Positions 63,700 through 64,000 of a stretch of 64,000 nucleotides of DNA are shown piece after piece; the first letter of the stretch is position 1, and every line of letters starts with the position of its first letter. The stretch comes from JAVBWI01 sp036677445. GTDB lineage: Bacteria; Bacillota; Clostridia; Christensenellales; CAG-138. The notes beneath the pieces are model-generated. The model saw nothing but the letters and a program-made list of their open reading frames with translations, was not told the DNA's origin and did not search any database. Location of the stretch: the NCBI GenBank assembly GCA_036677445.1, contig JAVBWI010000004.1, positions 186,001-250,000 of the forward strand. Reading direction: 5' to 3'. The position numbers were made by a program, and so were the translations under genes.

Positions 63700-64000
63700 C
63701 TATCTCCGAATGTCGGTCCTGGACAGGTACTCGTAGTAACGCACCAAGGAACTGTGATCCTCTGTCTCATAGCCGGAAGCCTTGAGCCATTGCATCATTT
63801 CCATAACGGCGGCGGTCAGGGGCAGGGGCGCACCCACATCGTGCCCGGTGTCTATGGCGTTATTCAAATCCTTGATATGCAGGTTGATACGGAAGCCCGG
63901 CTTGAAGTTGCCGTCCATCATCATGGGCGCCTTTGCGTCCATCACGGTGCTGCCGGCCAACCCGCCGCGGATGGCCTTATAAATGGCCTCCGGCTCCACG
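63700..64000 (-). CDS. garR: 2-hydroxy-3-oxopropionate (tartronate semialdehyde) reductase, 5' part beyond window
   Basis: The frame runs into the right edge without a start, so only the C-terminal 99 residues are visible. IRGGLAGSTVMDAKAPMMMD, NFKPGFRINLHIKDLNNAID and PLPLTAAVMEMMQWL match the C-terminal domain of GarR/GlxR as I remember it; Lys in HIKDLNNA is the catalytic-region residue of the family. It reduces tartronate semialdehyde to D-glycerate with NAD(P)H. The identification is strong for the part seen. It is the most upstream visible gene of the operon. Confidence 0.88.
   Translation of the reverse strand, partial: VEPEAIYKAIRGGLAGSTVMDAKAPMMMDGNFKPGFRINLHIKDLNNAIDTGHDVGAPLPLTAAVMEMMQWLKASGYETEDHSSLVRYYEYLSRTDIRR

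Overview
This window is about 64 kb of a chromosome from an anaerobic, low-to-mid GC member of the Bacillota (Clostridia-like). The evidence is strong AGGAGG-type ribosome binding sites with frequent TTG/GTG starts, TTGACA/TATAAT promoters, a BlaI/BlaR1 pair, YesMN-type two-component genes, lipoprotein-anchored binding proteins, a DUF2164 protein, a CotH/VTC cluster and a clostridial-type cellobiose phosphorylase. By eye the base composition is a little above 50% GC. I saw no tRNA, rRNA, CRISPR array, insertion sequence or phage gene. Both ends cut genes: a SorC-family regulator at the left edge and a tartronate semialdehyde reductase at the right edge.

Layout. (1) 1-5.8 kb, minus strand: a 2-oxo acid/acetoin dehydrogenase operon (E1alpha, E1beta, E2, E3) followed by its likely SorC regulator, with a strong promoter flanked by two copies of TACAAATGT. 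(2) 5.9-13 kb: a KpsF-like SIS protein, a BlaI/BlaR1-type repressor-protease pair with a long palindromic operator, a small HD-domain operon, an MFS carrier, a DUF2164 protein and a lipoprotein. (3) 13-16.8 kb: a medium-chain dehydrogenase, then an operon of two MinD-type ATPases with inserted ferredoxin domains between two NifX-like proteins. It resembles the orange-protein (ORP) loci of sulfate reducers and has a distinctive duplicated operator. (4) 17-23 kb: a VTC / DUF4956 / CotH / divergent polysaccharide deacetylase operon with a GGDEF protein next to it.

(5) 23-41 kb: a beta-glucan/mannan oligosaccharide locus. An Opp/Dpp-type ABC importer (binding protein, two permeases, two ATPases) is followed by a GH3 beta-glucosidase, a cellobiose phosphorylase (GH94), a GH1 beta-glucosidase and a LacI regulator. 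A GH2 beta-mannosidase and a MATE transporter diverge from it. LacI-type sites sharing an AAACG(A/C)TT core lie at the LacI promoter and at both divergent promoters, so one regulator may control the whole set. (6) 41-43 kb: an MFS carrier and a divergent AraC regulator with direct-repeat operators. (7) 43-52.6 kb: a second glycan locus with a LacI regulator, a xylosidase-like GH3 enzyme, a family 1 sugar ABC importer and a YesM/YesN-type sensor kinase and regulator. (8) 52.8-55 kb: a small acetyltransferase, an unknown protein and an iron-dependent alcohol dehydrogenase.

(9) 55-64 kb, minus strand: one long operon, continuing past the right edge. It combines a branched-chain-amino-acid-type (Liv) ABC importer with carbohydrate enzymes: tartronate semialdehyde reductase, a zinc dehydrogenase, a TIM-barrel isomerase, a transaldolase-like protein and an SDR. 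This unusual pairing suggests a catabolic pathway whose substrate I cannot name. The most promising regions for new biology are (9), the ORP-like operon with its operator, and the VTC-DUF4956-CotH-deacetylase operon.
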